A stretch of DNA of 64,000 nucleotides, taken from positions 186,001-250,000 of the forward strand of contig OZ245940.1 in the NCBI GenBank assembly GCA_965230045.1. The letters are read 5' to 3'. Source of the stretch: G963662905 sp965230045 (GTDB taxonomy: Bacteria > Bacteroidota > Bacteroidia > Bacteroidales > WRLA01). The position numbers and the translations under genes are program-made. The notes below the pieces were generated by a model. It saw only the letters and a program-made list of their open reading frames with translations. It made no database searches and had not been told where the DNA came from. Shown here in pieces: positions 26,701 to 36,053 of this stretch (the stretch's first letter is position 1; each line of letters opens with the position of its first letter).

Positions 26701-27462
26701 ATGAAAATTATCGCAATCAATGGCAGTCATAGAGGTCAAAGATCTTATACACATTTCCTGGTGGAAAGCTTTTTTCAGGGAGCCATGAAAGCAGGTGCTG
26801 ATTGCAAAGAAATATTCCTTTGCGAATATCGTATCAATTCTTGTAAAGGCTGTGGTTTTTGTGAAAAACCAAATAATAACTGTATTCACAGCTCACAGGA
26901 TGATACAGCTTTCATTTTTGAAGAAATGAGAAAAGCAGATATTATTGTTTATGCGAGTCCTATATACCTATTTTCTATCTCCAGCCTTTTGAAAAAATTT
27001 CTTGAGCGATTCTATGCATTGGGAGATCCGAATAAGCACATTATCAGCCGTTCCGGTTTATTTTTTCACAGCATAGACAAAGAAATATGTTCCAAGCCTT
27101 TTCTGGCCATCATCAGTCACGATAATTTTGAAAATGAAATGAGCAAAAATGCCCGGCAGTTTTTCAAAAGCTGGTCGCGCTTTATGGATGCACCGCAACT
27201 GGGAATCATTGTACGAAGTATGGGCAGAATGACCGGATACGGCAAAAACCTTGAAGCGGAAAGACAATTTCCTAAAATATCAAAAAGCTATAACGCTCTG
27301 ATACGTGCCGGAACGGAAGTAGTTCAAAAGGGGAAAATCAGAGCGTGCACAATCAAAATTGCCAGTCAGGATATTATTGACATTCCTTTTATCGGACTCC
27401 TTAAAAATACTCCGGTTTTTAAAAAAACAGCTCTAAAAAAAATGAACAAACAACATTCTTAA
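26701..27462 (+). CDS. NAD(P)H-dependent FMN reductase / iron-sulfur flavoprotein family
   Basis: 253 aa from the ATG at 26701 (a TTG-initiated frame from 26665 is possible but adds nothing conserved). The flavodoxin-like fold is shown by MKIIAINGSHRG (FMN phosphate loop), CKGCGFCEK with a later Cys (a possible [4Fe-4S] site), and ADIIVYASPIYLFSISSLLKKFLERF. The C-terminal 70 residues are basic and less typical. It is cytosolic, with no signal peptide, which is odd given that the next three genes encode exported proteins in the same operon (12-bp gap). Electron acceptor unknown. Confidence 0.82.
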   Translation: MKIIAINGSHRGQRSYTHFLVESFFQGAMKAGADCKEIFLCEYRINSCKGCGFCEKPNNNCIHSSQDDTAFIFEEMRKADIIVYASPIYLFSISSLLKKFLERFYALGDPNKHIISRSGLFFHSIDKEICSKPFLAIISHDNFENEMSKNARQFFKSWSRFMDAPQLGIIVRSMGRMTGYGKNLEAERQFPKISKSYNALIRAGTEVVQKGKIRACTIKIASQDIIDIPFIGLLKNTPVFKKTALKKMNKQHS

Positions 27463-27474
27463 AATCAAAAAATT

Positions 27475-28989
27475 ATGCTTTCAAAACTATCTTTTATAAA
27501 ATTTGCCCGATGCCGAAAATCAATGCTCCTTATCGCTTTAATTCTCATTGCGCTGTATGAATCATTAGCGCAAAGTCCGGAGTATTTAAACTATCAGGCA
27601 GTAATCCGCGATGCAAATGGTATGCTGATACAGGAAAGCAATGTAGCCATGCAAATCAGCATCTTACGCTCGTCGGCAAGTGGTAGTGTATCCTATAAGG
27701 AAACCCATGCCACAAGCACCGATGCCAATGGTTTGGTCAGCATAGAAATTGGAAACGGAACAGCATTGAATGGTGCGCAATTTGACACAATAAACTGGGG
27801 ATCGGATTCCTATTTTATAAAAATGGAAACAGATCCCGACAACGGAACGAATTACAGTATTTCCGGAACATTTCAGCTGTTGAGTGTACCTTATGCTTTG
27901 TACGCCAAATCATTTTCGGGCGATATGCAAAACCGGAAAATCACAAATCTGGCCAACCCAACCGATAGCTCAGATGCGGTGACACAAAAATATATTTCGG
28001 CTATTATGGATATTATGAGCTTAAATGGAATGGATTTCGTTGATTTCTGGATCGGCTCGCGCTCTGTAGCCACCAACGACAGCATATATTTCAGGGATAC
28101 ATCAAATATGAATGCCCATTCCTGGCAATGGGATTTTGATGATGGAAATTCGAGTACGGAAAAAAATCCGGGCCACAAATTTTCAGAAGCGGGTTCGTAC
28201 AATATAAGCCTAACTGCCTCCAATGATATAATTACGCATACCAATACAATTGATAGCTATATCGTAGCCCATGAAATTACTGTGGGTGATGGCCTTACGG
28301 ATATTGATGGAAACACTTATGAAACAATCCTTCTGGGCACACAGGAATGGATGGCCGAAAACCTAAAAGTCACCAAATTCCCTGACGGAACAGCTATAAC
28401 AGAAGATCCGGAATGGGATGATGTTGAAAGAAGCAATACTTCCTATTATTTCTGCTGGTATGACAACGATATTTCCACAAAAGATACTTATGGAGCATTT
28501 TATTCTTTTGGCGCCGCTGTATATGGCACAGCGCATACGGACGGTGAGGCTCTGGATACGCTACAGGGGATTTGCCCGGATGGATGGCATTTGCCCCGAA
28601 AAGACGAATGGGACACTCTGGTGACCTATTTAAGGAACAATGATTATAACTATAATCTCGAAAGCGGTAGCCGTGCAGAAGCAAAAGCTATTTCGGCCAA
28701 AACAGGATGGTATGGTCCTGACCCATTGGCACCGGTAAGTGATGGTATGGCCTCTTTTGACAGAAAAAGCAATAACAGTACCGGATTTTCTGCAATACCT
28801 GTGGGTATGAGGTCTCCCTATTCATTTAGTTACTTCACAAAATATGTTTATTGGTGGTCGGCCACCCAAAGTGCTTATAGCGATCAAACTGCATACGGCT
28901 GGAAACTAAATTATAATAGTAAGTACAGCGATAAATACAGTTATTCAAAAGATGGTGGATTTAATGTTCGTTGCGTAAAAGATCAATAG
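27475..28989 (+). CDS. Exported FISUMP-domain protein with PKD domain (tandem copy 1)
   Basis: 504 aa from the first ATG; a start at Met17 would also give a good signal peptide (LIALYESLAQ). After cleavage near residue 32, an N-terminal domain (SPEYLNYQAVIRDANG...VPYALYAKS, about 34-143) of a type common in Bacteroidota surface proteins is followed by a PKD domain (about 188-265; WQWDFDDGNSSTEKNPGHKF). A FISUMP (Fibrobacter major paralogous) domain follows (about 275-503) with GTQEWMAENL, GICPDGWHLP and GGFNVRCVKD. FISUMP domains occur on cell-surface proteins; their ligand is not known. No T9SS domain. Paralogue of the next gene. Confidence 0.85.
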   Translation: MLSKLSFIKFARCRKSMLLIALILIALYESLAQSPEYLNYQAVIRDANGMLIQESNVAMQISILRSSASGSVSYKETHATSTDANGLVSIEIGNGTALNGAQFDTINWGSDSYFIKMETDPDNGTNYSISGTFQLLSVPYALYAKSFSGDMQNRKITNLANPTDSSDAVTQKYISAIMDIMSLNGMDFVDFWIGSRSVATNDSIYFRDTSNMNAHSWQWDFDDGNSSTEKNPGHKFSEAGSYNISLTASNDIITHTNTIDSYIVAHEITVGDGLTDIDGNTYETILLGTQEWMAENLKVTKFPDGTAITEDPEWDDVERSNTSYYFCWYDNDISTKDTYGAFYSFGAAVYGTAHTDGEALDTLQGICPDGWHLPRKDEWDTLVTYLRNNDYNYNLESGSRAEAKAISAKTGWYGPDPLAPVSDGMASFDRKSNNSTGFSAIPVGMRSPYSFSYFTKYVYWWSATQSAYSDQTAYGWKLNYNSKYSDKYSYSKDGGFNVRCVKDQ

Positions 28990-28993
28990 ACAT

Positions 28994-30508
28994 ATGCTAA
29001 AACAAATAATTATGTCATCAATACTATTTATCAAAGGGATGAGAAAAATCAAAAATTGGTTTCTGCTGCTGTGCCTGGGTCAAATATTCATTCCTTTTTC
29101 AATGATCAAGGCACAAAGTCCTGAATTATTAAGCTATCAGGCCATAATCAGGGATGCAAACGATATATTGGTACAACAAACAAATGTAGCTGTGCAAATT
29201 AGTATTTTAAGGACTTCTGAAGATGGCCCGGTTTCCTATAAAGAAAGGCATTCCACTACAACGGATATCAACGGAATGATAAGCATTGAAATTGGTAACG
29301 GAACAGCTATGGATGGAACACAGTTCGATACCATAAACTGGGGATCATCGGCTTATTATTTAAAATCTGAAACCGATTTATCTAATGGAACCAATTATAG
29401 TATTTCAGGAATATGTCAACTCATGAATGTAGCTAATACGCTCCATGCAAAAACAATTAGAGGCAATATGCAAAACCGGAAAATAAGCAATCTGGCCAAT
29501 CCAACAGACAGCTCTGATGCTGTAACAAAAGCATATGCTGATGCTTTAATGGATATTTTGAGCCTAAATGGAATGACACTTGCTGATTTTTGGATCGGCT
29601 CACAAAGCGTAGCAAGCAACGACAGTATCCATTTTATGGATGATTCAAACATCGGTGCTACATCATGGCAATGGGATTTTGGTGATGGAAATTCCAGTAC
29701 AGAAAAAAATCCAGGACATATATATACTGCAAGTGGCTCATATACAGTGAGACTGACTGTTTCGAACGGAACCATCACGCGGACTAAATTTGTTGAGAAT
29801 TACATTGTTGCCCACAACATAATTGCAGGAGGAGGGGTAACTGATATTGAAGGAAACAATTATCCTTCAGTTATCATAGGTACTCAGGAGTGGATGGCCA
29901 AAAACCTTTATGTTACCCGCTATCCTGACGGATCTTCCATTCCAATCGATGAAGATTGGGCTATAGCTGGAAGCAATGATACTGATGATGCTTTTTGTTG
30001 GATGAACAATGATGTTTCAACCAAAACTTCTTATGGCGCATTATACAATTTTGCTGCTGCGACTAATGGCATCCCTTTTAATGGCATAGATCATGTACAA
30101 GGTATTTGCCCTGAAGGATGGCATATTCCCAATGATTTTGAATGGAGTACCCTTATCTTTTACCTAAACGATAACTACTACAATTACAGGTTGCAAGCAT
30201 ATAGTTTCAATGAAGCAAAATCACTGGCAGCCAAATCGGGATGGGATGATCAATCCTGTGAAGATGGGGAAGTGGGTTTTGATCAGCAAAGCAACAACAG
30301 CGCAGGTTTTGCTGGTGTTCCGGTAGGTTACAGATATTCCAACAGATATTTTTATAATGAACATAAGGGCGCCTATTGGTGGAGTTCTTCTGAAGGCAGC
30401 TCTTCATCCTATGCCTATGGCCGCGACCTGAGCAACAGCCGGTCTAATGTCAACAAAGGATATCACAGTAAAAAAGCAGGATTGAATGTTCGATGCCTGA
30501 AAGATTAA
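28994..30508 (+). CDS. Exported FISUMP-domain protein with PKD domain (tandem copy 2)
   Basis: 504 aa from the first ATG, four bases after the previous stop; Met16 is an alternative start. The signal peptide ends near MIKAQ. It has the same three-part build as the upstream gene: N-terminal domain (SPELLSYQAIIRDAND), PKD (WQWDFGDGNSSTEKNPGHIY), and FISUMP with GTQEWMAKNL, GICPEGWHIP and GLNVRCLKD. By eye the N-terminal and PKD parts are clearly more alike between the copies than the FISUMP parts. This suggests tandem duplication followed by divergence of the outermost domain. Confidence 0.85.
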   Translation: MLKQIIMSSILFIKGMRKIKNWFLLLCLGQIFIPFSMIKAQSPELLSYQAIIRDANDILVQQTNVAVQISILRTSEDGPVSYKERHSTTTDINGMISIEIGNGTAMDGTQFDTINWGSSAYYLKSETDLSNGTNYSISGICQLMNVANTLHAKTIRGNMQNRKISNLANPTDSSDAVTKAYADALMDILSLNGMTLADFWIGSQSVASNDSIHFMDDSNIGATSWQWDFGDGNSSTEKNPGHIYTASGSYTVRLTVSNGTITRTKFVENYIVAHNIIAGGGVTDIEGNNYPSVIIGTQEWMAKNLYVTRYPDGSSIPIDEDWAIAGSNDTDDAFCWMNNDVSTKTSYGALYNFAAATNGIPFNGIDHVQGICPEGWHIPNDFEWSTLIFYLNDNYYNYRLQAYSFNEAKSLAAKSGWDDQSCEDGEVGFDQQSNNSAGFAGVPVGYRYSNRYFYNEHKGAYWWSSSEGSSSSYAYGRDLSNSRSNVNKGYHSKKAGLNVRCLKD

Positions 30509-30538
30509 TAATATTTTGAATATCAATTATTTAATAAA

Positions 30539-32338
30539 ATGAAAAACAGAATTCCAAACATCAAATATATCATCCTGATTTGCAGTAGTTTTATTGTATA
30601 TCTATCTATGGCACAACAAGCAGCGGTATCCGGTGGCGGGCAGATTCAGGGTGCTGGAGGAAATATATCCATTTCAATCGGACAAGCTTTTTATCACCGC
30701 ATCAATAACGATAACCACCAAATAAACGAAGGGGTTTTACAGCCTGCTGAAAATAGTGAGTTAAACCAATGGTTAGGGGGAAATGCCGAATATCCCAATG
30801 ATTGGAATACAGCTTCCAATTGGTCCTTCATGCATATTCCCGAAAATGAAAATGTATTGGTCGGTAACCAGCCGTATTTGCCTCATATATCAACAAGTGC
30901 AAATTGTAATAACCTTAATATCAATGAGGGAGGATCAGTAAGAATCAATAGTACTGCATCGCAAACCGGATCCCTGATTATCAATGGAAACTGCTTATTA
31001 TCGGATGATGCTGAGATTATTGCGGAACGTTATATTCCGGAAAGCAAATATCATTATATCAGCGCGCCAATTTCCTATGAAAATACAGATTTTATGTCCG
31101 AAATTCAAACATCCAATGATGCCCTGGGCTATATGGGATTGGATATTGATGAAATATCAGGAAATATACCAACGGACAATTTTTGGCTTTGGAATGAAAC
31201 ATCCGGCTACTGGGAAGACCTTTTGCACAGCAACAGAATGGAAAGCCAAACCATGGAAGATGCAAGAGGCTATGTGTATGGAAACAATGAATCCAACACA
31301 CTGATTATGAAAGGCGAAACCAATACAGATAATGTTTCATACAATGCAGCATACAGCCCTGATGGAGGCAATGGTTTTCATTTAGTGGGTAATCCCTTTT
31401 GTTGCGATATTGCCATCAATACAGCTGCTGATGAAAGCCATAATTTCCTGGCGGATAATGCAGCAATCCTTGATGATAATTATGAAGCAATATACCTCTG
31501 GCAGGAAATCGATAACTGGACAGGTGGTGACTGCTATAAAGTGATCTGCAATAATGGTTTTTGTGGAACGAACAATGGAAATGCATTGGAAAACGATTTT
31601 GTGGAAATGGGACAGGCATTTATGGTAAAAACGGATCAGGCCGGGAGCCTTATTTTTTATAAGAATATTCGCAAACATGGAGAATCTGATTTCTGTAAAT
31701 CAAAAAATAATTGGCCCGGGATTCAACTTTTTATTGAAAATGAAAGAACAAAATCATCTACTCTAATTGGCTTTAACAGTGAAATGAACACGGGACTTGA
31801 TCCGGGATTTGATGCTGGCAGCATGAAAGGGGGAAATGAAATAAACCTATTCTCATTCTTACCCGATGAAAACCATCAGGCTTTTGCTGTGCAGGCTTTG
31901 CCTTTTTCTGCCGAAGAAATTGAATTGGGTGTTGAAATCGAAAAAAGTGGAGAATATACTTTCTCGGCTTATGAAGAAAACATGAAAGAAATATGGTTTG
32001 AAGACCGTTTAAACAATACAAAAACCGATTTTAAACATTCAGGAGAATATAAAGTATTCCTTTCTGAAGGCGAATCCGTCGGAAGGTTTTTTCTTCATTT
32101 TAAAGCGGAAACCATAAGCGTTCCGAACCAAAATGAGAAAGATAACAAGAAGATTTTCGTTCGGAACAGGCAATTAGTTTTAGTGGGAATAAAAGGAGAA
32201 ATCTGCGTATTTGATATATCGGGACGCCTGCTTCATCAACTGACAGCAATAAACAAAATTGAAAGTTTTTCGCTGAATCTGCCTCATGGCATTTATGTGG
32301 TGGAAACAGCCGGAAAAAGTTTGAAAGTTGCTTTTTAG
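30539..32338 (+). CDS. Exported T9SS-like surface protein
   Basis: 599 aa. Signal peptide MKNRIPNIKYIILICSSF, cleavage near SMAQQ. An N-terminal segment (AAVSGGGQIQGAGGNISISIGQ...INEGVLQP, about 27-75) is a pattern seen at the start of many T9SS cargo proteins. A long region with no named domain follows. The last 65 residues resemble a degenerate T9SS sorting domain (ICVFDISGRLLHQL, then LPHGIYVVETAGKSLKVAF). It is the last gene of the LytTR-associated operon and converges on lnt with only 7 bp between stops. Function unknown; probably surface-attached. Confidence 0.7.
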   Translation: MKNRIPNIKYIILICSSFIVYLSMAQQAAVSGGGQIQGAGGNISISIGQAFYHRINNDNHQINEGVLQPAENSELNQWLGGNAEYPNDWNTASNWSFMHIPENENVLVGNQPYLPHISTSANCNNLNINEGGSVRINSTASQTGSLIINGNCLLSDDAEIIAERYIPESKYHYISAPISYENTDFMSEIQTSNDALGYMGLDIDEISGNIPTDNFWLWNETSGYWEDLLHSNRMESQTMEDARGYVYGNNESNTLIMKGETNTDNVSYNAAYSPDGGNGFHLVGNPFCCDIAINTAADESHNFLADNAAILDDNYEAIYLWQEIDNWTGGDCYKVICNNGFCGTNNGNALENDFVEMGQAFMVKTDQAGSLIFYKNIRKHGESDFCKSKNNWPGIQLFIENERTKSSTLIGFNSEMNTGLDPGFDAGSMKGGNEINLFSFLPDENHQAFAVQALPFSAEEIELGVEIEKSGEYTFSAYEENMKEIWFEDRLNNTKTDFKHSGEYKVFLSEGESVGRFFLHFKAETISVPNQNEKDNKKIFVRNRQLVLVGIKGEICVFDISGRLLHQLTAINKIESFSLNLPHGIYVVETAGKSLKVAF

Positions 32339-32345
32339 ACAGGAG

Positions 32346-33977
32346 CTAAACTTTCCGATGTCTTCTCCCTTTCGTCCGCAGATATTCCGATAATGTATAA
32401 AGCAAAAGCAGCACACTGATAAAAGCGGCAATGCGTGCAATATAATCGCCATGTACTGAATACCAGCTTTTTTCATTATTGATGCTTAGTTCATATTTCA
32501 GGGCTTTGGCCTGATTGATACCGCCATCCAGGAGGATATCGCCTTTTTGGTTGATGAATGCCGAAACGCCGGTATTGGCCGATCGTGCCATACTGCGCCG
32601 GTTTTCGATACAGCGCAATTTACTGAACAAAAGATGCTGCAAGCGCCCTGGCGAATCGCTCCACCAGCCATCATTGGTAATTACAAAGAGGAGGTTTGCA
32701 CCTTTCTGAACATATTCTGTTACGAATTCACCATAAATAGACTCATAGCAAATAATCGGGCCGGTGCATATTGATGGTTCTGAAGCACAGAAAGATGTGC
32801 GCTCCGGATCGCTGCCCAGACTACCTACGGTTCCTCCCAAGTCAAAAGCAAAATGCTGAAATGGTTTTAAAAGGGAATGAAATGGCATTTTTTCAGGCCC
32901 CGGAACAAGCTTTGATTTGTGATAGGTTTCGACCGCCGATCCATTTTTGATTAAAAGTGCGGTATTAAAATTATCGTAAAAAATACTGTCGCCATTGGCA
33001 CGTATATGTGTACGCACTGTTGGCGAACCTGTCATTCCATCCGGATAGTGTTTGGAGGTGGAAGCACCAACAACAAAACTCAATTGTGGAAATTTTTGGA
33101 TGAATGTTTTTATTTTACGAATGGGTTTGGAACGATCAAACTGATGTTCCCATATATCGTCGTATAAAACCGATTCGGGGCAGACGACGAATTTTGTTTG
33201 ATCTGTAACCAATGGTTCGGCCAGCTCCAGGAAATTATCAGTTACCTCCTCAGAAGTCAATGTGTATTGTTCCGTATAAGGATCGTTATCTGTTTGAATG
33301 ACAACAATTTCAGCTTTTTCTGCCGGTTCTTCATAATTATTATACATCACGTAAGAAAGAACAATCGGTGCAAGAAAAAGAACCAAAACGATAACAGATT
33401 GCCTGACGATAACTGCCTGTGCACTTTTTTGCGCAATACTGATGTAAATCCGGTATATCAATATATTGATCATCAAGATCCAAACAGCGCCACCGAAAAC
33501 ACCTGTTACGGAATACCATTGCACCCATTTGTGCCAGCTGCCAAACACATTTCCGATATTGAGCCAGGGCCATGACAAATCCCAATCGAGGTGCAGCCAT
33601 TCAAAGGTTATCCAGAAAAACAGCAATGTCCACAGCGCATTGTTTTTTGATGGCAACCATCTGCGGGAGCGATGAAAGAGGAAAAATGTAAAGTACATAA
33701 AAGCCGAATTGAGCACAACAGCCATCACAACACCAAAAAGGGTGGAATAGCCTACCCACCAGGTTGTGAGTAAATTCCAGATGAAAAAAGCCGGATAAAT
33801 AAATTTGAAAATGGCACAACAGCCATACTTTTGAGGATGATCGAGAATTTCACCTTCGATAATTAACAAAGGCACAAAGGCGATGAAAATAAAAAGCGGA
33901 ATGCCGTTTACCGGCCAGGATATCGTAAAAAGGAGTCCCGATAAGACAGAAAGCAAGAGTAAATGAAGTTTTTTCAT
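32346..33977 (-). CDS. lnt: Apolipoprotein N-acyltransferase
   Basis: 543 aa. Six or so N-terminal membrane segments (about 1-215) are followed by a periplasmic nitrilase-like domain. Its Glu-Lys-Cys triad is visible: Glu in VVCPESVLYDD, Lys in YHKSKLVPGPEKMPF and Cys in GPIICYESIYGEF. A final membrane helix is at about 510-530. It adds the third acyl chain to lipoproteins. Lipoprotein genes lie nearby. Transcribed toward the T9SS-like gene with no terminator visible between them. Confidence 0.93.
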   Translation of the reverse strand: MKKLHLLLLSVLSGLLFTISWPVNGIPLFIFIAFVPLLIIEGEILDHPQKYGCCAIFKFIYPAFFIWNLLTTWWVGYSTLFGVVMAVVLNSAFMYFTFFLFHRSRRWLPSKNNALWTLLFFWITFEWLHLDWDLSWPWLNIGNVFGSWHKWVQWYSVTGVFGGAVWILMINILIYRIYISIAQKSAQAVIVRQSVIVLVLFLAPIVLSYVMYNNYEEPAEKAEIVVIQTDNDPYTEQYTLTSEEVTDNFLELAEPLVTDQTKFVVCPESVLYDDIWEHQFDRSKPIRKIKTFIQKFPQLSFVVGASTSKHYPDGMTGSPTVRTHIRANGDSIFYDNFNTALLIKNGSAVETYHKSKLVPGPEKMPFHSLLKPFQHFAFDLGGTVGSLGSDPERTSFCASEPSICTGPIICYESIYGEFVTEYVQKGANLLFVITNDGWWSDSPGRLQHLLFSKLRCIENRRSMARSANTGVSAFINQKGDILLDGGINQAKALKYELSINNEKSWYSVHGDYIARIAAFISVLLLLYTLSEYLRTKGRRHRKV

Positions 33978-34067
33978 GCAGAGGCTTTTTGCAAAACTAA
34001 ATTTTATTGGTGAATGTGGGATTCGGTTTGCTCTGGTTTTGCAATAAATTAAAATTATGTCCGCAAA

Positions 34068-35165
34068 CTATTTGTAAAAAATCAAAGCATATCCCACCCA
34101 ATGATTTTCATGCGCCGGAGCTGTAGTTCCCATCTGCGTATTTTTCAATTTTAATGGTTTATGATCAATACTTGTTGCATAAGCAGCCAACTTGCCTTCC
34201 AGCTTTTTTTGGCTGTGCAATTTTGATGCGGTCATTAATCCAAAAGGAATGGAATATCTGCCGCACCAGGTCCATTTGTAGTTTCGGTGATTGCAGCTAT
34301 CGGTAGTGAAGCTTAGAAACTTTTTCACTTTCGCATCATCAATCTTTCCCGTGAGGCTCTCATCAATAATTTTGTGTTCATGCTGCAATGCACGTTGATT
34401 TCCTTCTGTTCCGCTCCCTTTTGGTGCCAAATTTTTTCCGCCCCATCCTTCGGCTCCGTAATGTACTGCATCCGAAGAAATCAACACGCAAAAATCATTT
34501 GGATTGCTTAAATCCTGATGATCAGACACTTCTCCAAGGGCTTCGGAGAGCTTATTCGTAAGTTGATCCATCCGGTCAAAATCCATGGCAGGAACAAGTA
34601 CGGGAATAATCTGTGCTCCCGGATTATAGAATTGCAGCCAGGGGATAAAAGCTTCAAGAGAATGTTCTGTTCGCATCATCGTATCCGAAACGATGCAATC
34701 CGATGAGTCAAGCTGCTTTAAAATTTCATTCCTGAGTGGTGAAACTTCAGTGCGCATCATCGGGCCGTTCCAATGAGTGAAATTCCCGAAGACCAGTTTA
34801 TCTTCCACACCAAAAGTGCGTGCCTTATGAAAAACGCCCACCAGTAAGAGGGTTTTTGCCCGTATATTTTCAAATGCCGGTGGATACAAATATCCGGCAT
34901 AAGCATAATCATCATGTGGAACAATTACAGCAGAAGGCGGTGTCCAAGTTTTCATGGCATGGGAAATGCTGTCCATTTTTGTTCCATATTGCTTGTCGAG
35001 CTGAGAGATCACAGTATCAAAATCGTTGAAATTGGCAGAAAACCCAACAGGATCGACCATTTGGCGGATATGCTCTTCGGGCCAGTAGTAATGCCGGATA
35101 CAGGATTGTGAGAGAAAAAGAATGACCAATAAAAAAGGAGCAATGCTTTTTGCCGTTTTCATCAC
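34068..35165 (-). CDS. MEMO-family (AmmeMemoRadiSam protein B) lipoprotein
   Basis: 365 aa. A lipoprotein signal ends at Cys22 (LFLSQSC), unusual because MEMO proteins are normally cytosolic. The body matches MEMO: VPHDDYAYAG (metal-site His), VGVFHKARTFG, RTEHSLEAFIPWLQ, LISSDAVHYG, and a late Cys in WCGRYSIPFG. MEMO belongs to an extradiol-dioxygenase-like fold and is often encoded with AMMECR1 and a radical-SAM protein, but neither is near here. The reaction is unknown. It is probably anchored to a membrane facing the periplasm or the outside. Confidence 0.85.
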   Translation of the reverse strand: MMKTAKSIAPFLLVILFLSQSCIRHYYWPEEHIRQMVDPVGFSANFNDFDTVISQLDKQYGTKMDSISHAMKTWTPPSAVIVPHDDYAYAGYLYPPAFENIRAKTLLLVGVFHKARTFGVEDKLVFGNFTHWNGPMMRTEVSPLRNEILKQLDSSDCIVSDTMMRTEHSLEAFIPWLQFYNPGAQIIPVLVPAMDFDRMDQLTNKLSEALGEVSDHQDLSNPNDFCVLISSDAVHYGAEGWGGKNLAPKGSGTEGNQRALQHEHKIIDESLTGKIDDAKVKKFLSFTTDSCNHRNYKWTWCGRYSIPFGLMTASKLHSQKKLEGKLAAYATSIDHKPLKLKNTQMGTTAPAHENHWVGYALIFYK

Positions 35166-35255
35166 GTATAATTTTAAACGACATAAAACTACGAAAAATT
35201 CCCCGAGCGTGGAATATGACCAATGATTCAGTCTGTCAGAATTCCTTAAACGGCT

Positions 35256-36053
35256 TTATTCATCAACCCGTGCGCCCAAAGGGTTTTTTAAATTTTTATA
35301 TCCTGACAGCCATGCCTTAACGGAACCAACCAAAATTTTCGCCTCCACCTGAACCGGAATTTTGTTGCCGTCGTCTGTTACCCAAACATACAAATCCTCA
35401 CCGCCTTTAAAAATAGTCCCTGACACCAGCAATGCCGAAAATTTCAAACAGCGGTATTTATGGCCATCGCGGTTTTTAATGATTTCTTTGCCAAGATATC
35501 GTATAAAAAGATTATACGGTTTCCGGTCGATAATCACCTGAACAGGAACAGTATCGCCCACATCCATTCCGTTAAAATCCAGATTTCGGGTGTGGTAGGT
35601 TGCTGTTACCAAATCCAGCGCCCCAACGGGCCAAGGAATGGTGTCGTAAGCTAAAGGACGATCGGAATTTTGAGTACGGCAATATATTTTTCCTGCGGCA
35701 TCATCAAACTGATATTCGTAATCCACTTCAAAGCCGCCTTCATAATTTTTCCTGTGGTACCATAAGGGCTTCAGGTTGTCCCTTGATGCCCGTGACCGAT
35801 AGGAATCGCGGACCTTAAAAATCCAGTCGTAGCGCTTTAAGGAGCTCCCATAGCTGTTGAAACTGAAGTACGCGCGATTTGAAATAATTGTATCGGAGAC
35901 TTCAAAGCTGACATTAGCTGCCTTAATCCAGATAAACTGCCAGTTGTAGGAAACATTGTATTCGAGCTTTTCACCCACATCGAATACATTTTGAGCGGGC
36001 AAAGCTAAGCCTAAGCTCATTATAATCAATACTATGGCAAAATGCCGCATCAT
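35256..36053 (-). CDS. DUF3108 domain-containing exported protein
   Basis: 265 aa from the ATG at 36053, which overlaps the pdxH stop as ATGA. The signal peptide ends near ALPAQN. The remainder matches DUF3108: a start GEKLEYNVSYNWQFIWIK, a central GALDLVTATYHTRNL and a late GGEDLYVWVTDDGNKIPVQVE. The fold is a periplasmic beta-barrel-like lipid-binding type by analogy; function unknown. Last gene of the operon 38434-35256. Confidence 0.8.
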   Translation of the reverse strand: MMRHFAIVLIIMSLGLALPAQNVFDVGEKLEYNVSYNWQFIWIKAANVSFEVSDTIISNRAYFSFNSYGSSLKRYDWIFKVRDSYRSRASRDNLKPLWYHRKNYEGGFEVDYEYQFDDAAGKIYCRTQNSDRPLAYDTIPWPVGALDLVTATYHTRNLDFNGMDVGDTVPVQVIIDRKPYNLFIRYLGKEIIKNRDGHKYRCLKFSALLVSGTIFKGGEDLYVWVTDDGNKIPVQVEAKILVGSVKAWLSGYKNLKNPLGARVDE

